In this document: piece after piece, positions 52,082-60,034 of the stretch
How positions within the stretch are numbered: position 1 is the stretch's first letter
Layout: each line of letters begins with the position of its first letter
From: Verrucomicrobia bacterium LW23
GTDB lineage: Bacteria > Verrucomicrobiota > Verrucomicrobiia > Methylacidiphilales > UBA1321
Assembly: GCA_003054695.1 (NCBI GenBank)
Contig: QAZA01000017.1
Location: 217,882 to 281,881 of the forward strand
Direction of reading: 5' to 3'
DNA: 64,000 bases
The notes under the pieces: generated by a model
The model's database searches: none
Seen by the model: the letters and a program-made list of their open reading frames with translations, nothing else
What the model was told of the DNA's origin: nothing
Position numbers and translations under genes: made by a program

Positions 52082-52618
52082 ATGAGCTCCGTTTCTTTTA
52101 ATTTCCCCTCAGTCACGCTGTCGGCCACCTGCATCCCCGCGGGCGATGGCGTCAGCGGCAAAATCGTCGTAGACATGGCCCTGGCCACGCTCGGATTCAC
52201 GGCCGGTAACGGCGCCGGCCAGATCAACAGGGTTTTCCGCAAAAACTTCACGCTGGCGGGTGCTGCGTCGGAGATCATCAACCTGTTCGACTTTTCCGAT
52301 GGCGGCCCCGATCCGGTCGAAGACGTGCTGGGTCGTCCGTTTGCCCTCACAAAAGTCAAAGGACTCATCGTCCAGGTGACCTCAGCCACCGCCAGTGCTT
52401 CGGTGGAGCTTGGTGGCGAGGGTTCTTCCGCAGCGTGGAAAGGCATTAATGGCAGCGGCACGGTCAAAATCGCCGATGTCGAGGCGGGAACGCCGTACCT
52501 ATGGTTCAACCGCACTGGCAAGGACGTGACCGACGCTACGGACCATCTCCTGAAGCTGCTCAATTCGCACCCGTCCGCTCCCGTGACGGTGGCAATCTTT
52601 GTCCTTGGTTCCCAGTAA
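52082..52618 (+). CDS. Phage tail or decoration protein
   Basis: 178 residues, mostly beta (VSFNFPSVTLSATCIPAGDG, VKGLIVQVTSATASASVELG, GTVKIADVEAGTPYLWFNRT). The repeated Gly/Ser/Thr strands suggest a tube, collar or decoration subunit. Not recognised by family. Start set by the TTGACAC element. Confidence 0.5.
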   Translation: MSSVSFNFPSVTLSATCIPAGDGVSGKIVVDMALATLGFTAGNGAGQINRVFRKNFTLAGAASEIINLFDFSDGGPDPVEDVLGRPFALTKVKGLIVQVTSATASASVELGGEGSSAAWKGINGSGTVKIADVEAGTPYLWFNRTGKDVTDATDHLLKLLNSHPSAPVTVAIFVLGSQ

Positions 52619-52667
52619 TCCGCACCATCCGCCGCCAACCCACTCCAACGCCTAACTCTTTCCCACC

Positions 52668-53018
52668 ATGGCACTCAAGAATGACGGCAGCATTAACTAT
52701 GGCTCCATGCCGCTGACGATCGCGGCGGTGACGTACATTGCACAGAACGTCAAGGTCAACCGGCCCACTTTCAAGATTGAGAGCCGGGATCACTTGAACC
52801 GGCCCGACGGTAAGGTAACGGACGATGATTTTGTAACTGGGACGGCCACGCTCAAGCTGGGGCAAAACCGGGTGCCGAAGAATGGTGACGAGTTCCTGGA
52901 AACCTTCGACTCGGAGCTCGGCAACGAAGTTTTCTACATCACCAACGTGGGGCAATCGTTCGAGCAGGCCGGCATCCGCATGGTCGAGGTGGCATTTGAC
53001 AAGAAGTACAATACCTAA
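52668..53018 (+). CDS. Small tail protein
   Basis: 116 residues of beta-rich sequence (YIAQNVKVNRPTFKIESRDH, VTGTATLKLGQNRVPKNGDE, FYITNVGQSFEQAGIRMVEV). Size and place fit a minor tail tube-like component before the chaperone/tape measure genes. The leader is C/A-rich. Function not proven. Confidence 0.5.
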   Translation: MALKNDGSINYGSMPLTIAAVTYIAQNVKVNRPTFKIESRDHLNRPDGKVTDDDFVTGTATLKLGQNRVPKNGDEFLETFDSELGNEVFYITNVGQSFEQAGIRMVEVAFDKKYNT

Positions 53019-53042
53019 CCGCAGCCAACCCGCGCCCGCGCC

Positions 53043-53711
53043 ATGCCCACCCGCCTTTCCGAAGTCGTCCCTGGCTATAAAGAGGCCGTCGAACGCGAGC
53101 TCACGCTCCGGGAGACGGCCTTTCTGTGCGACCGGACTGTGCTCGCCAATGGCCTGCGCGTGCAGCAGTTCACCCCGACGCACATGCTCCAGGCACTCTA
53201 CTCGGAGTCGCCGTTTGTGATGGGTGGCGATGTGCAGGGGGAGCACTTACTGCAATTCCTCTGGATCATCCGCGAAACGGCTCTGTGGAAAGACGAGGAT
53301 AAACAGCGGTTCATCAGCGCGCACCTGTACTTGATCCAGCCAGCGGCATTCATGGCGGCCTTCCATGCTATCCAGCAATACATGGAGGAGACGTTTATGG
53401 ACCGCCCGGCCTCCGCCGAGGTCGCGGGAGAGCACACCTCCTACTATTCCAATGTGGCGGAACTGGTGGACATCTTCGGCCATGAGTACGGCTGGGAGGA
53501 GCAGTATATCCTGAACCTTCCCTACATCCGCCTCTACCAGTACCTGCGCTGCATTATCGCCCGCAATTCCCTCGAGGAGGTCAGCTTTATCAACCGATTC
53601 TCCGACCTGGTCGCCGTCGCCTGGGCCGGCCGGCGTGACGCTGGACCCTGTATTGCGAATCGGAATGTCCCTTCTTCCCTGCAGTCGGAAAATCCCCAGC
53701 GCGCCCCCTGA
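53043..53711 (+). CDS. Possible tail assembly chaperone
   Basis: 222 residues, helical (FTPTHMLQALYSESPFVMGG, LLQFLWIIRETALWKDEDKQ, FIRLYQYL-like YIRLYQYLRCIIARNSLEEV). It lies directly before the tape measure gene, the usual place of tail assembly chaperones. The last 27 residues (RDAGPCIANRNVPSSLQSEN) look out of frame and contain the second 19-bp repeat, raising the possibility of frame change at the end. Confidence 0.5.
   Translation: MPTRLSEVVPGYKEAVERELTLRETAFLCDRTVLANGLRVQQFTPTHMLQALYSESPFVMGGDVQGEHLLQFLWIIRETALWKDEDKQRFISAHLYLIQPAAFMAAFHAIQQYMEETFMDRPASAEVAGEHTSYYSNVAELVDIFGHEYGWEEQYILNLPYIRLYQYLRCIIARNSLEEVSFINRFSDLVAVAWAGRRDAGPCIANRNVPSSLQSENPQRAP
53633..53651 (+). repeat. 19-bp direct repeat, copy 2
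   Basis: GCGTGACGCTGGACCCTGT, identical to 51488-51506, 2145 bp away. It lies near the end of the chaperone-like gene. Confidence 0.6.
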
Positions 53712-53714
53712 TCT

Positions 53715-55535
53715 ATGTCCTCCATCGTCGCCATGCTCGGTCTCCAGATTGGAGACTTTAAAAAGGGAATCGCGCTCGCCAAGGACGAGGTCAAGGACCT
53801 CGGCTCCTCTATGGAGCGCACGCTGCTTTCCATGGCCGGCCTTGGTGGCCTGGCTGAAATGGTCAAGGGCGCCTTTGAGCTGACGACGGAGCTGGGCAAT
53901 GTCGCCCTCAAACTCAATGCCACCGGCCAGGGGCTCTCCCAGTTGAGGGAACTCGCCCGCCAAAACGGCATGAGTTTTGACGAAATGCAGGAGGGCCTGG
54001 AGGAGTTTGCCTCCAAGATTGCAGACGCAGTCGGCGGGAACGAGGAACTGATCGATGTCTTCGCCAAGGTCGGCATTTCGCAGAAGGACCTGGCGAACAT
54101 GAAGACCGACGAAATCTTCAAAAAGCTCCGCGCTTCCGCGATCGATACTACCGATGCCATGGCGCTTTTCGGGGAGAGCGGCATCAAATTGTACCCGATC
54201 CTGCAGAGCCTGGAAAGCACGCCCATGCCCAAAGGCATCGACCAGGAGTCCATCGATTCGGTCATGGAGATGCAGCAGTGGTTCGCCAAACTCAGCGACA
54301 GCATTTCCACCGGCCTGGCAGATGCATTTGTGACGGTGAAGCCGTACGTCGCCACGTTCTTTGTGGAATTGAAGGGCTTTGCGGATGCTGCCGTGATTTC
54401 CATTACCACGCTCGGCATCGCGATGTACGAGAGCATTTTCGGCACCTCAGAAAAGGCTGTCAAAGCCATTGAAGCGGGGCACAAGCTCCTGGAGGAATCT
54501 CAGCGTAAAACTGCGGAAGCCGCCAAAAAGGCATGGAATAGCGAAAAGTCACCAGCGGCCGCCAAGCGCGAAGAAGACAACAAGGCCCAGCGCGCCATGG
54601 CGGCAGATGCTGCGGTCGAAAAGAAGAAACAGGAGATTGCAGATAAAGAAGCTAAAGCGAAAGAAGATCTGCTTACCGATGAACAGAAGCTGGAAGCTAT
54701 TGAGAAGCGGCGTGCCGATTCATATGATAAATATATGAAGGCTCGCGAAGCGGCGGGCGGAAAGGATAATGCGCAAAGCATGGCCCACTATGAAAAGATG
54801 AAGCAGGCCGAGTGGGATGCGGAAAAGATTCGGACCGCGCTTGCCAAAAAGGAATCCGAAGATAAGGAGAAAAAGCAAAAGGAATACGAAACCGGCATGG
54901 AACGGGTCAACCAGAAGCGCCGCGACCTGACTCAGCAGGAAAAGGACGATGCGCTGGAGAAGCTATCTGCTGCAGAGGCTCTGCTACAGCTTCAGGAGGA
55001 TCTCAATATTGCGATTGCGGAAGAAGAAACATTCCGTGGCACGAAAGACGAAATTATTGCAGCGGAAAAACGTGTAGAGATCGAGAAGCAGATCTACGAA
55101 CAAAAGAAGCGTGCTATTGAGGAAGAAGCAGAGCATGTGGAAAAGCTGGCCAAAGCGCAAAAAGACGTATCCAAAGATAAAGATGCCCTGGCGAAGGCGG
55201 ATAAGCCGAGCTACAGCGTCCAGGACATTGCAGGATCCGGCGGCCAAGCTGGATATGAAGCCAAGCAGCTGATGAAGTACGAAGCGGAAGCCCGCAACAA
55301 CGTCAACACGCAATACGGCGCCAGGGCCGCAGAGCGGGCTCGCGCCCTGCGCCAGCGCCTCATCGATCGCGGGCTGATTGACGACCCGAAAAAAGCGCTC
55401 AAGGACGCACTCCGGGAGTCGGAGGAAGCGCTCAACAAGATCGTCGCCAACACCGCCAATATCTATGCAGTGAAACCGGGTGGTGGTGCCGGCAAAGCTG
55501 CAGCCGGGCGCGGAGTTGCAGCAGGCATGGCGTAG
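53715..55535 (+). CDS. Tail tape measure protein
   Basis: 606 residues, short for the family. The N-terminal part (GDFKKGIALAKDEVKDLGSS, LGGLAEMVKGAFELTTELGN, LKLNATGQGLSQLRELARQN) is the classical tape-measure start. A very long charged helix follows (about 260-520, KKKQEIADKEAKAKEDLLTD). A weakly apolar part (SISTGLADAFVTVKPYVATF) is the only membrane-like piece. Length implies a tail of roughly 90 nm if the usual 1.5 angstroms per residue holds. Confidence 0.82.
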   Translation: MSSIVAMLGLQIGDFKKGIALAKDEVKDLGSSMERTLLSMAGLGGLAEMVKGAFELTTELGNVALKLNATGQGLSQLRELARQNGMSFDEMQEGLEEFASKIADAVGGNEELIDVFAKVGISQKDLANMKTDEIFKKLRASAIDTTDAMALFGESGIKLYPILQSLESTPMPKGIDQESIDSVMEMQQWFAKLSDSISTGLADAFVTVKPYVATFFVELKGFADAAVISITTLGIAMYESIFGTSEKAVKAIEAGHKLLEESQRKTAEAAKKAWNSEKSPAAAKREEDNKAQRAMAADAAVEKKKQEIADKEAKAKEDLLTDEQKLEAIEKRRADSYDKYMKAREAAGGKDNAQSMAHYEKMKQAEWDAEKIRTALAKKESEDKEKKQKEYETGMERVNQKRRDLTQQEKDDALEKLSAAEALLQLQEDLNIAIAEEETFRGTKDEIIAAEKRVEIEKQIYEQKKRAIEEEAEHVEKLAKAQKDVSKDKDALAKADKPSYSVQDIAGSGGQAGYEAKQLMKYEAEARNNVNTQYGARAAERARALRQRLIDRGLIDDPKKALKDALRESEEALNKIVANTANIYAVKPGGGAGKAAAGRGVAAGMA

Positions 55536-55561
55536 CGGGCCGGGAGCACCACGGCACCACG

Positions 55562-55568
55562 TTGACAC
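55562..55568 (+). promoter_or_regulatory. TTGACAC start-linked element before the 55584 gene
   Basis: Ends 15 nt before the ATG at 55584. Confidence 0.5.
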
Positions 55569-55583
55569 GCTGCCTCAGGTGTT

Positions 55584-56510
55584 ATGCCCCGCTACGATGG
55601 CGATTTCACTCAGCCCCGGCCCCAGCGCCAGCCCATGACGGAGTACCCCTTTGAGGATGACCCGTCGACTACCATCGTGCGCCAGGAGTACCTGCAACGG
55701 TATGACGCTTACACCCGTCCTGCACTGGGAACGCCACATCCGACTCTCGCCACCCACTACTTCATCAATGATACGCCGCTTGCCGACCAGGGCGCCGGCA
55801 TCGGCCGCTTCACCCGCACCTGGGCGTGCATTCCGGCTCAGCGGGTGGAATACGGCTCCCGAGTGTGGCAAGTTCCAGAGGCGATCGGCGGCAGCTCCCG
55901 GCGACCGGAGAAAACCAGCTGGCAAAACGTTACCTGGCAATCCAATCCGACGGGAACGAGCACCAGCTTTACGCCATCGCTTGATTTTCTGCCCGGTGAC
56001 CAGGTCGTCATTGGTACCAAGCGGTTTGCGATGTTCGCCTCGAGCTGGAATATCGGCAACGGGCTTCCGACCGTGAGCAATTCGCTGTTCTATCCACCGG
56101 ACGAAGGTAAAGGCTGCACAGTCACTGCCGTCTCCGAGGGGGTGCTCACCGTGGACGCCTTTTTCAGCGGCCCAGTCTACGAGGGCCAGCCTCAGCTCAG
56201 TATCAAACGCACCACTGCCAGTCGCACCCGCATTTCCAGCGTCTACGCCGCGCGCACGGTCTACGACTATTTCATGCTTGGCGTCTCGGCGGGCACTGTA
56301 ACGCCGGCGGATATCCCGCTGGAGGATGCCTTCGATCCGTCTCTCGAGTTCATGCGGAACGGCAGATTTGATGTGGCCGGATTTTATAACATGGTCCGTG
56401 AAGGCAACTATATTAATGCGGAAGTGGATACGCTCAATCGTTGGATGGGCATTATCTATGAACGGATCCGTGTCCAGATTAAACCCGGAAACTACGTAAG
56501 AAATGTATGA
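55584..56510 (+). CDS. Phage tail tip/structural protein, unknown
   Basis: 308 residues, beta-rich with aromatic residues (YDAYTRPALGTPHPTLATHY, GRFTRTWACIPAQRVEYGSR, LDFLPGDQVVIGTKRFAMFA). It follows the tape measure gene, where distal tail proteins are normally found. No large receptor-binding protein follows, so this one or the next may serve that role. Not recognised. Confidence 0.6.
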   Translation: MPRYDGDFTQPRPQRQPMTEYPFEDDPSTTIVRQEYLQRYDAYTRPALGTPHPTLATHYFINDTPLADQGAGIGRFTRTWACIPAQRVEYGSRVWQVPEAIGGSSRRPEKTSWQNVTWQSNPTGTSTSFTPSLDFLPGDQVVIGTKRFAMFASSWNIGNGLPTVSNSLFYPPDEGKGCTVTAVSEGVLTVDAFFSGPVYEGQPQLSIKRTTASRTRISSVYAARTVYDYFMLGVSAGTVTPADIPLEDAFDPSLEFMRNGRFDVAGFYNMVREGNYINAEVDTLNRWMGIIYERIRVQIKPGNYVRNV

Positions 56511-56848
56511 AGCAAAAGATTGCTCGCTTTGTGGCCGGAGATACAGTCCGCACGCCCATGCATGCCGACGCTATTAATGAACTTGTCGATGCCCTGAATA
56601 AGTTGCTCGACATGAATGTCATCAACGGCAAAGGCAAGTTTGAGTATGCTGACAATATTGCGCTGAACTTGGATCCCGGCGCTGAAACATCAGAAGAAGA
56701 AGCTTCAGATGGCGCCGGAGATGCCAGCGAAGAACCAGAGGAGGAGGAGGAACCACCTCCAGGTTACGAGCACATCAGCATTACCTATTGCCCCGGAGCA
56801 GGATCCGACCCGGTAACCCGCACTGTTCTGGCTCGAATTGAGGATTGA
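56507..56848 (+). CDS. Small acidic phage protein
   Basis: 113 residues: a helical start (MHADAINELVDALNKLLDMN), then a Glu/Pro stretch (ETSEEEASDGAGDASEEPEE) and a short beta end. It overlaps the preceding gene by 4 bp (ATGA). Perhaps a tail fibre or tip accessory; not recognised. Confidence 0.6.
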   Translation: MKQKIARFVAGDTVRTPMHADAINELVDALNKLLDMNVINGKGKFEYADNIALNLDPGAETSEEEASDGAGDASEEPEEEEEPPPGYEHISITYCPGAGSDPVTRTVLARIED

Positions 56849-56857
56849 GGAAATTGT

Positions 56858-57319
56858 ATGCCCAATTACCTGCGACAACCCTCCGACATGGTTCCGGAAG
56901 ACTGGCCCTGCAAGTGCGGCAGCGCGTGCGTTCCGGAGATCCTCGTTTCTGTCTACGATCTGGTTCCATGCCCTGGTGAGTCCGGAGATTTCAACGGCAC
57001 GTTTACTTTGCCCCTGATCGGTGGAGATATCGATGCGGAGGGGAACGGGGGTTGCGGATATGGATTGAATGTTGGCGATATTCGGTACGAGCTCACCATC
57101 AATTACGTTGCCGGCGCCGTCGATAGTGGAGACTTTTCCATTTTGGATATGACGTACGAGGGTGAGTACGGAGGCGGTCCTGCGGACAAGCCGATCGCTT
57201 TTGGCGGCGTAGTCTACGTGCCCGAAGGTGGAGGCATCAGCGGGGTTGTGCTGGATAGCTTCGCATCGTGCTCGCTTCCAGAGACATTCACATCTGGTGG
57301 TGGGATCCTTGTTCTTTAA
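56858..57319 (+). CDS. Phage protein, possible tail-tip/fibre component
   Basis: 153 residues with a Cys-containing N-terminus (DWPCKCGSACVPEILVSVYD) and a beta/Gly-rich body (GDIRYELTINYVAGAVDSGD, GGVVYVPEGGGISGVVLDSF). GAGGAAATTGT precedes the ATG. No family recognised. Confidence 0.55.
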   Translation: MPNYLRQPSDMVPEDWPCKCGSACVPEILVSVYDLVPCPGESGDFNGTFTLPLIGGDIDAEGNGGCGYGLNVGDIRYELTINYVAGAVDSGDFSILDMTYEGEYGGGPADKPIAFGGVVYVPEGGGISGVVLDSFASCSLPETFTSGGGILVL

Positions 57320-57332
57320 AGCAAAATAACCT

Positions 57333-57563
57333 ATGAACGCATGGACCAGGAGCCTGCATTGCGATTCCCTCAAATACTGCACACTATGCCTGCATAAAAA
57401 ATCATTCCGGGCCACGCTCAAAAAGCTGGGCATGATAGATCATGTGGCGTTTGAATGCCCGAAAGGATATAGCCCCACAACTACGCCTACTGAAGAGGCG
57501 AAGACATTTGCAAAAGAAAAAGTAGAATACAAACGCAAGTTCTATTCGTGCTGCGGAGGTTGA
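57333..57563 (+). CDS. Small cysteine-rich phage protein
   Basis: 76 residues with CDSLKYCTLCLHKKSF near the start, a C-x5-C-x2-C array that could bind zinc, a later HVAFECPKGYS, and a C-terminal YSCCGG. It ends at the TGA that overlaps the next TTGACAC element. Function unknown. Confidence 0.55.
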   Translation: MNAWTRSLHCDSLKYCTLCLHKKSFRATLKKLGMIDHVAFECPKGYSPTTTPTEEAKTFAKEKVEYKRKFYSCCGG

Positions 57564-57566
57564 CAC
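57560..57566 (+). promoter_or_regulatory. TTGACAC start-linked element before the holin gene
   Basis: Ends 13 nt before the ATG at 57580. It includes the stop codon of the previous gene. Confidence 0.6.
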
Positions 57567-57579
57567 GGTTTGCAAAAGC

Positions 57580-57876
57580 ATGAACGAAACTCCCGCTCCT
57601 GCCACGACCGCCATGCTGCCCGAAATCATTACCCGCATTTTCGATCGCTACGGCCCGACCGCTGCATTCCTGGCCGTTACACTCGTAGGGCTGTACTTGG
57701 TCTATACCGACTTGCAGGCCCAAAACCAGAAGCTCCTCGCCGCTTTCGTGGAGCAAGCGCAAGCGGCTCAGAAGATGGCGGGCTCTGTAGAAATGCTGGC
57801 CCGCGCGATCGAGGCCAACACCGCGGAAATGCGTCTCCGCATGCCACCCATTTCTGCGGAAGCGAAGCGACTGTAG
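57580..57876 (+). CDS. Holin-like membrane protein
   Basis: 98 residues with one membrane segment (GPTAAFLAVTLVGLYLVYTD) and a helical, charged C-terminal tail (KLLAAFVEQAQAAQKMAGSV). Size, topology and place at the end of the late genes suggest a holin or spanin partner for the endolysin at 45709. It is the last gene of the prophage on this side. Confidence 0.65.
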   Translation: MNETPAPATTAMLPEIITRIFDRYGPTAAFLAVTLVGLYLVYTDLQAQNQKLLAAFVEQAQAAQKMAGSVEMLARAIEANTAEMRLRMPPISAEAKRL

Positions 57877-57992
57877 GAACGCTGCGGGTCTTCTCACTTT
57901 GGCAATCCTTAGCCTGTGGACGGATACCTCAAGAGCCGGTTGGAAAGTGAAGGTTGCGGAAGGATGTATGTTTTTGTTATGGCAATGGTGTG

Positions 57993-59717
57993 ATGCTCCG
58001 CACCCCAAAAAGATCCGCCGAAGCAAGGAGATATCGAATCCTGGGTATCAAGCTGGATGCGAAGCTGAGTCGGGCATTGGACGCGGCGTTGGCTCGGGAT
58101 CCGTCCGCAACGGTTACCGGGCTTGTGCGGGAGGCGGTGGAATGGGCGATTGCGGTGGCGCCCGATTCCGGGCGCGTGCTCCTCTCGCGCGCGGGCAGCG
58201 CCAGGCTGGCCGGGCTATCCGCCTTGCTGCGGCGGGATGCGGAGGCGGTTGTACAGGAGTGCGTGATGTCGATTGCGGACAGCGTTGTCAGGCAGCGCAC
58301 TCCCTATCTGGTGGAGGAGCTCCGGTTGCGGGCGCGGTACGCTTGTCCCGCCGCGCAAACACGGAGTGTGCCCGCCAGAACGGAGATCGCGTCCGCCACT
58401 CTAGTCGCAGGCCATGGTGCGCAGATTCCGCCCCTGGCGGCGCGGCTGCCCCTGGTGCGTGTGCAAAGGCCGTCTCCAACGGCAACTCCTCTTCCGCATG
58501 CACCGCGGGAAGGAGGCACAGCAAAGGTGAAAGAGCAGTCTTTGGATGTGGTCAAAACTCGTCTTATAGAACACATACGAGCACTTTACGCAAGGCGCAT
58601 GCCTCTCAACATCACGGCGGTAAAATGGCATTCGCCGGAGCTGATGGCCGCGGTCTACGACGTCAAACCTTACTGGGGCTGGAAGGCCGCGCTCGAGGCT
58701 GCGGGGCTGTCGTATGACGTTATTGAGATGGAACTTCGCACCGAATGCGAGTGCCGTATTTGCGGCTACTCCGCCGGTAGACTGTCCCATCATATCGTCA
58801 AAGATCATCAAATGAGTACCAAAGCGTACACGGCCCAATATCCAGGCGCGGAGCTTAACGCCGAGGCGTCCCGTCCCTTCTGGCATCGCAAGCCGCCTCT
58901 CATCGCTCACTGGGAGAAAGTATGGTCCCCGGAGTACATCCTGGACCGTATATCGACCTACGCCCGCGACTGCCCACCGGTGAATCTCGATCGCATGATG
59001 AAAGTCGACGGTCCCCTGGGCACCGCCGCAATGCTAACCTTTGGTTCCTGGGACGCCGCCCTCACCGCGGCCGGGCTCGATGCCGCCAGTGTGCGCATGC
59101 AGGAACAGGCGCAACCCACGCCGCACGAGGAGGTTACTGACGAGCTGCGCCGACGCTGGGAAGCCCGCCTCCCCTTAAACACGGCCTACCTGTCGGGCAA
59201 TTGCCCGCCGCAGGAGCGCAAAGCCAACCTGCGCCTCATCAACGCCGCGCGGCGAAGGTTCGGATCGTACGAACTGGCTCTGCGTGCCGCAGGGACTCCA
59301 CTGGAAGACGTACAGTTACGCCCCGGAACCTACCCGAGCGACCTCGTTGCCCATGTCGTGGCGGAGACCCGGCGGGTGGCGTCGCTTCCCTGCCGTAAAC
59401 AGCGGGCTGCTGCCGCCAGGGACCTCCGGGATCGCTATAACGTGTTGGTAACAAGCCGGTTCAAAAGCTGGCGAAAACTGGCGCAATCGCTGGGCCTGGA
59501 CCCTGTTCTGCTCTCTGTCACACCCCCTTACACCAGTCGCGAAGACGTTCTCGCGGACCTGGCCGACCATGTACGCGCCGGCTTCCCCCTGACGTATGAA
59601 GTCCTCAACAAGCATAATCGAAGGCTGGAGCGCGCCATATGGAAGTATTTCGGGACCTTTACGAAGCTTCATCATTATCTGATGCGCAATCCCCTCGACT
59701 TGGTTCCGGCAACGTAA
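57993..59717 (+). CDS. HNH-associated-repeat and zinc-finger protein
   Basis: 574 residues from ATG 57993. Near residues 10-50 a ribbon-helix-helix-like start (ILGIKLDAKLSRALDAALAR). Then repeats of the homing-endonuclease-associated type, each ending in AAG: WGWKAALEAAGLSYDVI, GSWDAALTAAGLDAASV, GSYELALRAAGTPLEDV and a weaker last copy. A Cys2-His2-like finger of the MucR type (CECRICGYSAGRLSHHIVKD) separates them. It looks DNA-binding. It lies just outside the prophage, and no nuclease motif is seen. Confidence 0.75.
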   Translation: MLRTPKRSAEARRYRILGIKLDAKLSRALDAALARDPSATVTGLVREAVEWAIAVAPDSGRVLLSRAGSARLAGLSALLRRDAEAVVQECVMSIADSVVRQRTPYLVEELRLRARYACPAAQTRSVPARTEIASATLVAGHGAQIPPLAARLPLVRVQRPSPTATPLPHAPREGGTAKVKEQSLDVVKTRLIEHIRALYARRMPLNITAVKWHSPELMAAVYDVKPYWGWKAALEAAGLSYDVIEMELRTECECRICGYSAGRLSHHIVKDHQMSTKAYTAQYPGAELNAEASRPFWHRKPPLIAHWEKVWSPEYILDRISTYARDCPPVNLDRMMKVDGPLGTAAMLTFGSWDAALTAAGLDAASVRMQEQAQPTPHEEVTDELRRRWEARLPLNTAYLSGNCPPQERKANLRLINAARRRFGSYELALRAAGTPLEDVQLRPGTYPSDLVAHVVAETRRVASLPCRKQRAAAARDLRDRYNVLVTSRFKSWRKLAQSLGLDPVLLSVTPPYTSREDVLADLADHVRAGFPLTYEVLNKHNRRLERAIWKYFGTFTKLHHYLMRNPLDLVPAT

Positions 59718-60034
59718 CGTGGCAATTACTTCAGATTAGTCGAAGACAGGCATACTCTCGAATGCTCGCATATCGAGCGTATCCACTATAAAGCAGCGAC
59801 TTAACGGATATTTCACGCAGTTCTGAGTTGTTTACCTTGAGTGAGAGGCAATATAAAGTCAGATAAGGGATGTAATAAAACGCATTTCATCGCAACAAAA
59901 AGGTTTGATCGCGATTCGGAATCCTGTAGTTCGTAATGAGAGCCTTGGAAGCAGCGTTGTATCAAGCGGACGCAATGGTGCGCCGAATTGAATATCAATG
60001 CTACCAGTAAGGTTTCTACGAATCTCCAGGAATT
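59718..60034. other. Gene-free gap, nothing identified
   Basis: About 317 bp of AT-richer sequence between the repeat protein and the giant surface protein. It holds a short inverted pair (GCTCGCATATCGAGC, 59764-59778) and presumably the promoter of the downstream gene. No gene, RNA or repeat is supported. Confidence 0.5.

Noticed and set aside
38437..57579. TTGACAC elements as ordinary sigma-70 -35 boxes
   Set aside because: No TATAAT-like hexamer at 16-18 nt downstream, and the conserved distance is to the start codon. Not ruled out for 39008 and for TTGACA at 30768.
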